In this document: positions 35,453-44,220 of the stretch, one piece after another
How the letters are laid out: each line of letters starts with the position of its first letter
Numbering within the stretch: position 1 is the first letter of the stretch
Assembly (NCBI RefSeq): GCF_018130545.1
Contig: NZ_JAFCKF010000004.1
Location: forward strand, 259,501 to 323,500
Reading direction: 5' to 3'
Length of the DNA: 64,000 nt
Source of the DNA: Bradyrhizobium tropiciagri
Lineage (GTDB): Bacteria; Pseudomonadota; Alphaproteobacteria; Rhizobiales; Xanthobacteraceae
The notes under the pieces: generated by a model
What the model saw: the letters and a program-made list of their open reading frames with translations, nothing else
Databases searched by the model: none
Told to the model about the DNA's origin: nothing
Made by a program: the position numbers and the translations under genes

Positions 35453-38140
35453 ATGGCTGGCAGGAAGTGGCAGGCGGGCAGGAAGAATTCGATTCCGGCA
35501 AGGGCCGTGCTTTGCCTGATCGCTGCCGTCGTGCCCTGCGCTGCGGCGGAGGCCGGCACCGGCGCGTTCGCGCCGTCGAGCTACCTCGGTTACCTCGATC
35601 CCGGCGTGGTCTGGGAGCTCCTGATCGGCAGCGTGGTGGCCGCGTCGTTTCTCGGCGCGATCGGGCTGTGGATCCTCTCGGCGCTGCGCAAGGCCAAGCG
35701 CGCCCAGCTGCGGCGCAACGCCTTCGTGTCGTCCGCGCTCAACCATCTGAACCAGGGCGTGGTGATGACCGATGCGCGCGAACGCATCGTGTTCTGCAAC
35801 GACCGCTATCTCGACATCTACGGCCTGGCGCGCGCCGACATCCGGCGCAACATGACCGGCACCGAGCTCCTGGAGCTGCGCCGCGACCGCGGCGTGCTCG
35901 ACATCAGCGCCGCGGATTTCTTTACGCGGGCTGCGACGCCCGAAGGCCTCATCACCGAGCTGCCCGGCGGCCGGTCGGTGCTGGTGAAATACTTTCCGCT
36001 GCCGAACGGCGGCTCGGTCGCCACCCATCTCGATTGCACCGACCAGCGCCAGCTGTCGCGCAAGCTCGCCTCGACCACGCAATTCCTGGAATCGGTGCTC
36101 GACAACGTCCCGGTCTGCGTCGCTGCCAAGAACATCGAGGACGGTCGCTACATCTTCGCCAACCGCGCCTTCGAGCGCTTCTCGCGGTTCTCGCGCGATC
36201 ACATCGTCGGCAAGCGCGCCGACGAAATCTTCCGTCCAGAAACCGCGGTCAGCATCGACACCGCCGATCGCGCCGCGCTGGACGCGCCGGAAGGCTATCA
36301 CCGCAGCGAATTCTTCGTCGAACGCGGCTCGGACAAGCGCATCCTGGCGTCCAACCGGGTGATCGCCCGCAACGAGGCCGGCGAGCCGGAATTCCTGATC
36401 GCGCTGTTCGAGGACGTCACCGACCGCCGCTCGCTGTCGCGCGAGATCGAGAACAACAAGAAATTCCTCGAGCTCGTGGTCGACAACATCCCGGTCTCGC
36501 TGATCGTGCAGCGCGTCAGCGACGGCCGCTATCTCTTGGCCAACCGCAGCGCCGAGACCATCCTCAACCGCCGCCGCGAGGACGCCGCCGGCCTCACCGC
36601 CTCCGACATCTTCAACGCGCGCGAAGCCAAGCTGATCGTCGCCCGCGACGAGGCCGCGATCCGCAAGCGCAGCATGATCGCCGAGGAGCACCCGATCTCG
36701 ACCAAGGACGGCCTGCGGCTGTTCCTGACCCGCCGCATGACCGTGCTCGACGACAATGGCGAGCCGCAATATCTGATCAAGACCCATGAGGACGTCACCG
36801 ACCGGCGCCAGACCGAGTCGCGGATGGCGCACATGGCCTATCATGACGGCCTGACCGATCTGCCGAACCGCGCCGCCTTCCTGCAGGCGCTGACCCAGAT
36901 GATCGAGGCCTGCGACGGCACCGACGAGGAATTTGCCGTGCTCTGCGTCGACCTCGACGGGCTGAAGGAGATCAACGACGTCTACGGCCACGCGATGGGC
37001 GACAAGGTGCTGATCGAGGTCGCGCAGCGTCTGCAGACCGTGGCGAGCGGCGGCGTGGTCGCGCGGCTGTCCGGCGACGAATTCGGCCTCATCATCGACG
37101 GTCAGCAGCCGGTCGCCGGCATCGCGCTGGCCGAGCAGGCCGCCGAGGCGCTCGGGCAGGATTTCCTGATCGACGGCAAGTCGGTGCGGACCGGCCTCAC
37201 CGCGGGGATCGCGGTGTTCCCGCACAATGGCTCCGACGCGGCCTCGCTGCTGGCGAATTCCGGCGCGGCGCTGTTCCGTGCCAAGGCGAAGTCGCGCGGC
37301 ACGATCTCGATCTTCGAGCCGGAGATGGACCAGCAGATCCGCGATCGCCGCGTGCTGCATCAGGAGCTGGCGGTCGCGCTCAGGAACGGCGAATTGTCGC
37401 TCTATTACCAGCCGCAGGCGGCCGCGGGCGGCAGCGTGGCAGCGAGCCAGATCATCGGCTTCGAGGCGCTGGCGCGCTGGCACCATCCGGTGCGCGGCTT
37501 CGTGCCGCCCAGCGACTTCATCCCGCTTGCCGAGGAAAGCGGCCTGATCGTCGAGATGGGCGAATGGATCCTGCGCGAAGCCTGCCGGGAGGCCGCCTCA
37601 TGGGCGGTCCCGATGCAGGTCGCGGTCAACCTGTCGCCGGCGCAATTCATCCATGGCGACCTCGTCGGCCTGGTCCATTCGATCCTGCTCGAGACCGGGC
37701 TGACGCCCGACCGGCTCGAACTCGAAATCACCGAAGGCGTGCTGATCGAGGACTTTGATCGCGGCCTGTCGCTGCTGCGGCGGCTGAAGGCGCTCGGCGT
37801 CCGCATCTCGATGGACGATTTCGGCAGCGGCTATTCCTCGCTGAGCTATCTGCAGGCGTTTCCGTTCGACAAGATCAAGATCGACCGCGCCTTCGTCATC
37901 AATCTCGGCCGCAATCCGCAATCGGCCGCGATCGTGCGCGCGGTGATCGATCTCGGCCACGGTCTCGAAATGTCGATCGTCGCCGAGGGCGTCGAGACCG
38001 AGGCGCAGCTCAGCTTCCTCTCCGAGGAAGGCTGCGACGCGGTGCAGGGCTATCTGATCGGCCGGCCGGCTCCGATCGGTCAATTTGCCGCGCTGGTCGG
38101 CGGCGACCGGCTGGCCGAAACCGTGCGCAAGGCCGGATAA
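35453..38140 (+). CDS. Membrane-bound PAS-GGDEF-EAL c-di-GMP signalling protein
   Basis: An 895-residue protein: signal or anchor (about 15-32), a membrane helix near 55-75, three PAS-like domains (about 85-205, 210-330, 335-455), a GGDEF domain and an EAL domain. The GGDEF signature reads SGDEF (S540-F544) and lacks an upstream RxxD site, so cyclase activity is doubtful. The EAL domain looks complete: FEALARWHHP (E671), NLSPAQF, LELEITEGV, ISMDDFGSGYSSL and IVAEGVET. The likely net activity is c-di-GMP hydrolysis controlled by the PAS domains. Confidence 0.93.
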   Translation: MAGRKWQAGRKNSIPARAVLCLIAAVVPCAAAEAGTGAFAPSSYLGYLDPGVVWELLIGSVVAASFLGAIGLWILSALRKAKRAQLRRNAFVSSALNHLNQGVVMTDARERIVFCNDRYLDIYGLARADIRRNMTGTELLELRRDRGVLDISAADFFTRAATPEGLITELPGGRSVLVKYFPLPNGGSVATHLDCTDQRQLSRKLASTTQFLESVLDNVPVCVAAKNIEDGRYIFANRAFERFSRFSRDHIVGKRADEIFRPETAVSIDTADRAALDAPEGYHRSEFFVERGSDKRILASNRVIARNEAGEPEFLIALFEDVTDRRSLSREIENNKKFLELVVDNIPVSLIVQRVSDGRYLLANRSAETILNRRREDAAGLTASDIFNAREAKLIVARDEAAIRKRSMIAEEHPISTKDGLRLFLTRRMTVLDDNGEPQYLIKTHEDVTDRRQTESRMAHMAYHDGLTDLPNRAAFLQALTQMIEACDGTDEEFAVLCVDLDGLKEINDVYGHAMGDKVLIEVAQRLQTVASGGVVARLSGDEFGLIIDGQQPVAGIALAEQAAEALGQDFLIDGKSVRTGLTAGIAVFPHNGSDAASLLANSGAALFRAKAKSRGTISIFEPEMDQQIRDRRVLHQELAVALRNGELSLYYQPQAAAGGSVAASQIIGFEALARWHHPVRGFVPPSDFIPLAEESGLIVEMGEWILREACREAASWAVPMQVAVNLSPAQFIHGDLVGLVHSILLETGLTPDRLELEITEGVLIEDFDRGLSLLRRLKALGVRISMDDFGSGYSSLSYLQAFPFDKIKIDRAFVINLGRNPQSAAIVRAVIDLGHGLEMSIVAEGVETEAQLSFLSEEGCDAVQGYLIGRPAPIGQFAALVGGDRLAETVRKAG

Positions 38141-38492
38141 GCCGGCCTCGACGGTAGACTGGCCAGGCCGGCTGCGCTTGCCATCGATTGCGCGTCCGGT
38201 TAATTCTCGGCGCACCACAACTTTTGCCGAGAAAGGAGGGCTGCGTCGTGGCGAGATACAACGATCCCCACCTCAAGCGTGGCCCCGTCAACGCCCTGCA
38301 GATGCGTTTGCAGGGCTGACCGGAAACTCGGCTAAAATCTCTTCCTGGTCTGCCCTTCGTGGCCGTGCGGCGTCGAACGTTTGAGCGTTCGCGCCTGCAC
38401 TCGAATCCCTCGCCGCGCTTCGACACGCACCTCAGTTGAGGGCTGCATGCCCACGCGATGTCGTGATTGCCGGCAAGACCAGAGAATTGACC
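38141..38492. other. Intergenic region between the GGDEF-EAL gene and the ABC-F gene
   Basis: This 352-base stretch contains the candidate short peptide at 38248-38319 with its hairpin and nothing else I can support. The hairpin at 38294-38315, in front of an ABC-F gene, could attenuate transcription. Confidence 0.45.
38248..38319 (+). CDS. Candidate 23-residue peptide with a perfect ribosome site
   Basis: GTG at 38248 is preceded by AAAGGAGGG at 38232-38240 with 7-base spacing, one of the strongest Shine-Dalgarno sequences in the window. It encodes MARYNDPHLKRGPVNAL then QMRLQG and stops at 38319. A hairpin (CCCTGCA 38294-38300 with TGCAGGG 38309-38315) overlaps the last codons. It may be a small protein or leader peptide of the downstream ABC-F gene, or the remaining start of a deleted gene. 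Confidence 0.4.
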   Translation: MARYNDPHLKRGPVNALQMRLQG

Positions 38493-40016
38493 GTGTCCCT
38501 CATCAATGTACGCAATCTCGGCGTGACGCTGAACGCGCCGCTGTTTTCCGAACTGAATTTCGTCGTCAATGCCGGCGACCGTATCGGCCTCGTCGCCGCC
38601 AACGGCCGTGGCAAGTCCACATTGCTGCGCTGTATCGCCGGCGCGATGGAGCCCAATGAGGGCGACATCACCCGCGCGCGCGGACTGACCGTGGGCCATG
38701 TCGAGCAGGATGCGCCGCAAGGACTGATGGATACGCCGTTCCATGCCGCCGTGCTGGAGACGCTGCCCGCCGGGCAACGCGACAGCGAGAGCTGGCGGGT
38801 CGACGTCGCCCTGCAAGCGCTGGAAGTGCCGGACGAACTATGGGCGCGGCCGCTCAAGCAATTGAGTGGCGGCTGGCTGCGGCTTGCGCTGCTCGCCCGC
38901 GTGCTGGTGAGCGAGCCCGATATGCTGCTGCTCGACGAGCCGACCAACCATCTCGACCTCGCCAAGATCGGCCGGCTCGAGGCCTGGCTGAATGGGCTGC
39001 CGCGCGAGATGCCGGTGGTGATCGCAAGCCACGACCGTGCCTTTCTCGACGCGACCACCAATCGGACGCTGTTCCTGCGCCCGGAATGGTCGCAGCTGTT
39101 CGCGTTGCCGTACACGCCGGCGCGTGCGGCGCTCGACGAATTCGATGCCTCGGACGAGCGCCGCTATGCGCGCGACATGAAGGCCGTTAGGCAGCTGCGG
39201 CAGCAGGCCGCCAAGCTGAACAATCTCGGCATCAATTCCGGCAGCGACCTCTTGCTGTCGAAGACCAAGCAGTTGAAGCAGCGTGCCGAGAAGCTCGAGG
39301 AGACCGCAAAGCCTGCGCATATGGAACGTTCGGCCGGCACGATCCGGCTCGCCAACCGCGACACCCATGCGAAAGTCCTGATCAGGCTGAACAACGCCGC
39401 GATCGCCACGCCCGACGGCAGGCCGTTGTTCCGGACCGGCCAGCAATTCATCTGCCGGGGCGATCGCATCGCGCTGCTCGGGCCGAACGGCGCGGGCAAG
39501 ACCCGGTTCGTCGCGGCGCTGCGGCTGGCGATCGAGAACTCCGCGGCGGCCGCCGCCGAGATCCGCGCCACCGAGTCGTTGGTGCTGGGCTATTGCGATC
39601 AGGCGCTGGCCGATCTCAGAGATAGCGACACCCCGATGCGGATGCTGACGGCACGCTTCGCAGTCGGCGATCAGCGGGCGCGCGGCCTGCTCGCTGGCGC
39701 CGGGCTCTCGATCGAGATGCAGGGCCGTCCGATCGGTCGGCTGTCGGGCGGGCAGAAGGCCCGGCTCGGCATGTTGGTGCTGCGGCTGACCCAGCCGAAC
39801 TTCTATCTGCTCGACGAGCCGACCAACCATCTCGACATCGAGGGGCAGGAGGCGCTGGAAGACGAACTGATGGAGCAGCAGGCCAGCTGCCTCTTGGTGT
39901 CGCACGACCGCCAGTTCGTGCGGACGGTGGCCAACCGGTTCTGGGTGATCGAAGGCAAGAAGCTGATCGAGGTCGATGGACCGGAACACTTTTTCGCTTC
40001 GGAGGGCGCAGGCTGA
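38493..40016 (+). CDS. ABC-F family ATPase
   Basis: A 507-residue soluble protein with two ABC domains and no membrane part. Domain 1: Walker A AANGRGKST, signature QLSGGW, Walker B LLLDEPTNHLDL. Domain 2: GPNGAGKT, RLSGGQKAR, LLDEPTNHLDI. The domains are joined by a charged linker (about 230-300) as in ribosome-associated ABC-F proteins that aid translation or give antibiotic protection. The GTG at 38493 is preferred; the frame extends to 38436. Walker A of domain 1 has NGRGKS rather than the common NGAGKS. Confidence 0.9.
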   Translation: MSLINVRNLGVTLNAPLFSELNFVVNAGDRIGLVAANGRGKSTLLRCIAGAMEPNEGDITRARGLTVGHVEQDAPQGLMDTPFHAAVLETLPAGQRDSESWRVDVALQALEVPDELWARPLKQLSGGWLRLALLARVLVSEPDMLLLDEPTNHLDLAKIGRLEAWLNGLPREMPVVIASHDRAFLDATTNRTLFLRPEWSQLFALPYTPARAALDEFDASDERRYARDMKAVRQLRQQAAKLNNLGINSGSDLLLSKTKQLKQRAEKLEETAKPAHMERSAGTIRLANRDTHAKVLIRLNNAAIATPDGRPLFRTGQQFICRGDRIALLGPNGAGKTRFVAALRLAIENSAAAAAEIRATESLVLGYCDQALADLRDSDTPMRMLTARFAVGDQRARGLLAGAGLSIEMQGRPIGRLSGGQKARLGMLVLRLTQPNFYLLDEPTNHLDIEGQEALEDELMEQQASCLLVSHDRQFVRTVANRFWVIEGKKLIEVDGPEHFFASEGAG

Positions 40017-40080
40017 CGCTGGACGCATTTTTTCTGCGAACACGTATTTCGTTCGCAATGAAATGCGATAGGCGTTCGGC

Positions 40081-41547
40081 ATGGCGGACTACGACGTCGC
40101 GATCATCGGCGGTGGGCTGAACGGCACGAGCACCGCGCGTGATGCGGCCGGCCGCGGTCTGCGCGTGATCCTGCTGGAGCAGGGCGATCTCGGCTCCGGC
40201 GCCTCGCAGGCCTCGCCGCGGCTGGTGCATGGCGATCTCGCCGGGCTGGAACGGCGGGAGTTCTTCCGCGTCCGTCAGGCGCTCAGGGAGCGCGACGTGT
40301 TGCTGCGCATTGCGCCGCATCTGGTGCGGCCGGCGCGGTTTGCGATCCCGGTTCATGCCGGGGAGCGGCCGCTATGGCAATTGCGCTCGTTGCTGCTGCT
40401 CTACGAGCGGCTCGCTTCGCGCAGCGGCCTGTCGCGCTCGGCGACCCTCGATGTCACCCACCATCCGGTCGGCAATGCGCTGAAGCGGCCGTTCGGAACC
40501 GCGTTCGAATATTCCGACTGCGTCGTCGACGATTCCCGCCTCGTCGTGCTCAATGCGGTCGATGCCGCGGCGCGCGGCGCCGAAATCCAAACCGGCGCGC
40601 GCGTGACCCGGGCCGAGCGCGGCGAGGCCTGGCGGCTGGTCGCGATCGACCGCGGCTATCGGCGGGTGATCACGGCGCGGGCGCTGGTCAACGCGACCGG
40701 CGCGTGGACCGCTTCGGTCGCCGACACGGTGTTGCGCGTGCCGGCGCCGCGGCTCGTGACGGTGCAGATCAGCCAGGTCGTGGTGCGCCGCCTGTTCGAC
40801 TGCGACAACGTCTATGCGTTCCAGAACCCCGACGGGCAATTGATCTTCGCCAGCCCCTATGAGCGCGACTTCACCCTGATCGGCAGCGTCGGTCATCCCT
40901 TCAAGGGCGATCCCGCCATTGTCGCGATGGATGTGCGGGAGGTGGCCTATCTCTGCGACGCAGCCAATCGCTACTTTCGCGAGCAGATCACCCCGGCCGA
41001 TGTGCTGCGAACGGTCTCCGGTGCCAATTCCGTCGTCGCGGCCGGACGCTGGCGCAAGGGCGGTGGGGCCGTGTCGCTCGATTCCGGGCGCGGCAAGGCG
41101 CCGCTGCTCACCATCTTCGGCGGCGACGTCACGACGTCGCGGCGCCGGGCCGAGCGGGCCGTCTCGAAGTTCAAGCGGTTCTATCCGATGGGGCCGCGCT
41201 GGACCGCAACGGCGCCGTTGCCGGGCGGCGAATTCGCCTGGCAGCGCTTTGAAACCGAGGTCGACATCGCCCGCGATCGCTGGCGCTTCCTCGGCGAGCA
41301 CGAGGCGCGGCGGCTGGTGGCCGCCTACGGGTTGAACGTTGGGGATGTTCTGGGCGACGCCAGGGAGAAGGCCGATCTCGGCCCGGCCTTCGGTGCTGAT
41401 CTGACCGGCGCCGAGGTGCGTTACCTCATGCGCAAGGAATGGGCGCGCTTTCCCGACGATGTGCTGTGGCGCCGCTCCAAGCTCGGGCTCACCATGCCGC
41501 AAGCCGATCGCGATGCGCTTGCCGCGTTCATGGCGAAAGCGGATTGA
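40081..41547 (+). CDS. glpD: Divergent aerobic glycerol-3-phosphate dehydrogenase (GlpD-like)
   Basis: A 488-residue membrane-associated flavoenzyme that would oxidise glycerol-3-phosphate to dihydroxyacetone phosphate. The FAD motif DVAIIGGGLNGTSTARDAAGRG and VNATGAWTASVAD are clear, and the C-terminal domain has AEVRYLMRKEWARFPDDVLWRRSKLGL as in GlpD. The usual substrate motif (S-x-K-L-x-HGG-x-RYLE) reads ASPRLVHGDLAGLERREF, so several conserved residues differ. No glycerol kinase or transporter gene is adjacent. Confidence 0.8.
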   Translation: MADYDVAIIGGGLNGTSTARDAAGRGLRVILLEQGDLGSGASQASPRLVHGDLAGLERREFFRVRQALRERDVLLRIAPHLVRPARFAIPVHAGERPLWQLRSLLLLYERLASRSGLSRSATLDVTHHPVGNALKRPFGTAFEYSDCVVDDSRLVVLNAVDAAARGAEIQTGARVTRAERGEAWRLVAIDRGYRRVITARALVNATGAWTASVADTVLRVPAPRLVTVQISQVVVRRLFDCDNVYAFQNPDGQLIFASPYERDFTLIGSVGHPFKGDPAIVAMDVREVAYLCDAANRYFREQITPADVLRTVSGANSVVAAGRWRKGGGAVSLDSGRGKAPLLTIFGGDVTTSRRRAERAVSKFKRFYPMGPRWTATAPLPGGEFAWQRFETEVDIARDRWRFLGEHEARRLVAAYGLNVGDVLGDAREKADLGPAFGADLTGAEVRYLMRKEWARFPDDVLWRRSKLGLTMPQADRDALAAFMAKAD

Positions 41548-41553
41548 ACGCGG

Positions 41554-42864
41554 CTATTGCCGCGCCGCCTCCTGCGACCAGGCGAGGTCGCGTCGGGACG
41601 GGCGGCGATGCAGCCGGTCCGAGATCAGGCTCGTGGCCTGCCGGCCCTGGCCGGCGCGCAGGCACGCGACGATGAAGGTGTCCTCCCATAATTCGCGCTG
41701 GGCATGGCTGCCGCCGATCCGCACCAGCTCGGGCATCAGCGGCGCCAGGATGCGCACGGCGCCGTCATGGTCGCCGGCGGCGAAGGCGGCAATGCCTCGG
41801 CCGAGGCCGATCGCGGCAGGGCCGGGCGCCAGTTTGCCATCGGCGTCGCGCGCCGTCATCTCGGCCAGCCGTGTCTCCAGCGCATCGCTGTTCGTCGTGG
41901 CAGCGACCAGCGCCTGGTGCACGTCGGCGAAATGCGCGCCGGCTTTCGGGAAATAGCCGTCGCCATAGGCGGCGACATCCTTCCAGTGCGCTTCGAGGCC
42001 GGTCTTGCCGGCGACCGCGAGACGCCACAGCAGCGAAGCCGTGTCGGTGTAGATATTGAGCGGCGGATAGGGTCGGTTGGCCGGTTTTATGTGCTGCTCG
42101 TAGATATCGAGTGCACTGTCGGCGTCGCCTTCCTCGATCGCGATCAAGGCGAGGTGCCAGGCGAGATGACCTTGCAGGAAACTCGTCCGATCATTTGCCG
42201 GCAGCCAGGCGGAGAGGAAGCTGCGGCCTTCCGCTCCGTCGCCCTGCTCGAACAGCGCATGCGCCACGGCGTGCGCGGCGCCGGCGTTCTCCGGCTTCAG
42301 CGCATAGCCGCGCTCGGTGATGGCGCGGCCCGCGACGACGTCGCCGGCCTCGGTCTTCGACCAGCCGAGATAGGTCAGGAACCACCAATCCTCGCCATAG
42401 TCTTTGGCATAGCGTTCAGAGATTGCGAGCCGCGCGGCGTCATGGTCGGCCCGGCCGGAGAACGCATAGAGGCCGAAGGCGCCGAGCAACAGCGAGAGTA
42501 TCTGCGCATCGCGCGGATATTCGTTGAGATGCCTTTCGGCTTCCGTCATCGCCTTCTTGCCCTGGCCCTCGATCACGGATGCGATGATCTCGATGTGCTG
42601 GCGCTCGCGCGGGCTCGCCGCCGCGGTCAGCTGCCGTGCATCGGCCGCCTTGGCGCGGGCCGCGGCGCCCTCCATGTTCAGCTGATGCACGCGGGCGCGG
42701 CCGAGATGGGCCAACGCGAACTCCGGATCCTCGGCGATCGCCGCCTCGAATGCGGCATCGGCGCCGTGCAGCGCCGCCAGCATCCGATCGACGCCGTCGA
42801 CATAGTAGGCGGCGGCGCGGTCCGAATCGGTCGTCAGCGGCAGGCCGTAGCGGTCGTGAATCAT
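41554..42864 (-). CDS. TPR-like protein resembling TTC38
   Basis: A 436-residue soluble helical protein. It resembles the TTC38 family: DADAAFEAAIAEDPEFALAH-type start, ASPRERQHIEIIASVIEGQGKKAM, HAVAHALFEQGDGAEGRSFL and GHLAWHLALIAIEEGDADSAL. Function of the family is unknown; no catalytic motif. It converges with glpD, with six bases between them. GGGAGG lies upstream of the ATG. Confidence 0.85.
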   Translation of the reverse strand: MIHDRYGLPLTTDSDRAAAYYVDGVDRMLAALHGADAAFEAAIAEDPEFALAHLGRARVHQLNMEGAAARAKAADARQLTAAASPRERQHIEIIASVIEGQGKKAMTEAERHLNEYPRDAQILSLLLGAFGLYAFSGRADHDAARLAISERYAKDYGEDWWFLTYLGWSKTEAGDVVAGRAITERGYALKPENAGAAHAVAHALFEQGDGAEGRSFLSAWLPANDRTSFLQGHLAWHLALIAIEEGDADSALDIYEQHIKPANRPYPPLNIYTDTASLLWRLAVAGKTGLEAHWKDVAAYGDGYFPKAGAHFADVHQALVAATTNSDALETRLAEMTARDADGKLAPGPAAIGLGRGIAAFAAGDHDGAVRILAPLMPELVRIGGSHAQRELWEDTFIVACLRAGQGRQATSLISDRLHRRPSRRDLAWSQEAARQ

Positions 42865-42920
42865 CGGTTGTCCTCCCGAGTTTGGCCGCGAAGTCTAGGG
42901 CATGTCCTCATAAAGGCAAC

Positions 42921-42937
42921 GAGCCCCTTCGGGGCTC
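42921..42937 (-). terminator. Hairpin terminator of the hydrolase-LuxR operon
   Basis: GAGCCCC-TTC-GGGGCTC, a perfect 7-base stem with a 3-base loop, followed on the minus strand by GTTGCCTTT. It lies 130 bases after the last gene of the 46.4-43.1 kb operon and is also just upstream of the TTC38-like gene. Confidence 0.6.
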
Positions 42938-43068
42938 ACGTCAGCTTAGCCCTCGACAGCACCGCAAGAGCGAACATCGCGGGAGGCCCGAGTTCGGCCA
43001 CAAGCCGACATTGGCGATAGCTCAAAATGCCCACCTGAGGGTGATCTAGTGGCACGCTCATTCCGCCA

Positions 43069-44187
43069 TCAAGAGCGTGCGCTGCTTCCGGTATTCGACA
43101 TCGTCCTTCGGCCGAAACCCGCATCGCGGGCTACAGCGACAGCTTTGGCACGGCTATTAACTCCGAGCTTTCTCAAGACAACTGAGACATGATTGCGGAC
43201 GGTCTTTTCCGATATCTTCAGGCGGGCAGAGATGTCGGCATTACTCAAACCATGCGCTAGAAGCTCGAGGACGTCACGCTCCCGCGCGGTCAAGTCATCG
43301 AACGCCCCGGTGGCGCTGGCATACGATGCATCGAGAAGGAACTCGTCGAGCTCATGCACGAACTGTTTCCAGGCTGGCTCGGTGTCGAGAAGGATGTGAT
43401 TGCGGCTCTCGAGCGGCACGAACCGCGCGTCAGGGACTAACGCTGCGACCTTGCGGCCCTCATCAAAAGACAACACCGCACTTTGACGGGAATGAAAGAC
43501 CAGCGTTGGACAGCGCAGGCTCGGCAGCAGGTCCTGCATGTCGCTCTCGACGAGGGTGCGCAGCAGTGCGACGCCATTCTCGGCAGACGTCGTCAGACGC
43601 AGCAACTCATTGAAGGAACGAGTCTGTTCTGCAGTCGCATCCGGAATGTGCAACGAGGTCAGGAAGGTCCCGAATCCAGGGACGTCCTGCGGCCAGCCCA
43701 TCTCGAATGCCTTGAGCTGTACCTGCATGTTCTCGACCCTCTCAGGCGGGGCCTTCGCTGTCAGCGGGCCCGACGGCGACGTCCCGTACAGCACGAGCCG
43801 GTTGACGCGCTCAGGATTTTTCACCGCAAAGGGCAGGGCGACCCGCGCGCCGCCAGACATGGCAAAGAGCGAGAAATCGCGGACGCCGGATGCACTGACG
43901 ACCGCTTCGAAATCCTCAGCGAGCTTCTCGAAGGTGAACTTGACGCCCGTGCGGTCGGACAGGCCGGTCCCGCGAAAATCGTAGCGGATCAGCGTGTGTC
44001 GCTTTGCAAGCGCGGATATCCAGGGGCGCCAGACCGGGCTGTCCCAATCGAAGTTGAGATGGTGGACGAAATGCGCGACCCACACCAGCGGCGGTCCGCT
44101 GCCACATGTCCCATAGGCGATGCGCGTGCCATCGCGGCTGGTGCAAAAACGGATCTGCTGCGTTGAAGGCAACACGGGGTACCACAC
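43069..44187 (-). CDS. Alpha/beta-hydrolase fused to a LuxR-type DNA-binding domain
   Basis: A 372-residue fusion. Residues about 10-285 are an alpha/beta-hydrolase fold with HG-type loop VWVAHFVHHL, IRYDFRGTGLSD, nucleophile region FAMSGGARVALPF (S111) and His in ESRNHILLD (H264). Where the acid residue is expected (HxRxD-type strand), the sequence reads VFHSRQSAVLSF, with no Asp. Residues 298-350 are a LuxR helix-turn-helix (LTARERDVLELLAHGLSN, KTVRNHVSVVLRKLG). It likely acts as a one-component regulator sensing a small molecule. The GTG at 44187 sits inside an inverted repeat; a GTG four codons later is also possible. Confidence 0.88.
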   Translation of the reverse strand: MWYPVLPSTQQIRFCTSRDGTRIAYGTCGSGPPLVWVAHFVHHLNFDWDSPVWRPWISALAKRHTLIRYDFRGTGLSDRTGVKFTFEKLAEDFEAVVSASGVRDFSLFAMSGGARVALPFAVKNPERVNRLVLYGTSPSGPLTAKAPPERVENMQVQLKAFEMGWPQDVPGFGTFLTSLHIPDATAEQTRSFNELLRLTTSAENGVALLRTLVESDMQDLLPSLRCPTLVFHSRQSAVLSFDEGRKVAALVPDARFVPLESRNHILLDTEPAWKQFVHELDEFLLDASYASATGAFDDLTARERDVLELLAHGLSNADISARLKISEKTVRNHVSVVLRKLGVNSRAKAVAVARDAGFGRRTMSNTGSSARS

Positions 44188-44198
44188 GAAATGTGTGG
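44182..44198. promoter_or_regulatory. Inverted repeat at the start of the hydrolase-LuxR gene
   Basis: CCACAC-GAAAT-GTGTGG, two perfect 6-base half-sites with a 5-base spacer, overlapping the predicted GTG start. The size suits a LuxR-type dimer, so it may be an autoregulatory site; binding is inferred only. Confidence 0.4.
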
Positions 44199-44220
44199 AA
44201 TCGAATTACCATATCCGTGG

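Noticed and set aside
43052-43080. Inverted repeat GCACGCTC/GAGCGTGC at the end of the hydrolase-LuxR gene
   Set aside because: It spans the stop codon and has a 13-base loop and no T-run; the hairpin at 42921-42937 is a better terminator.
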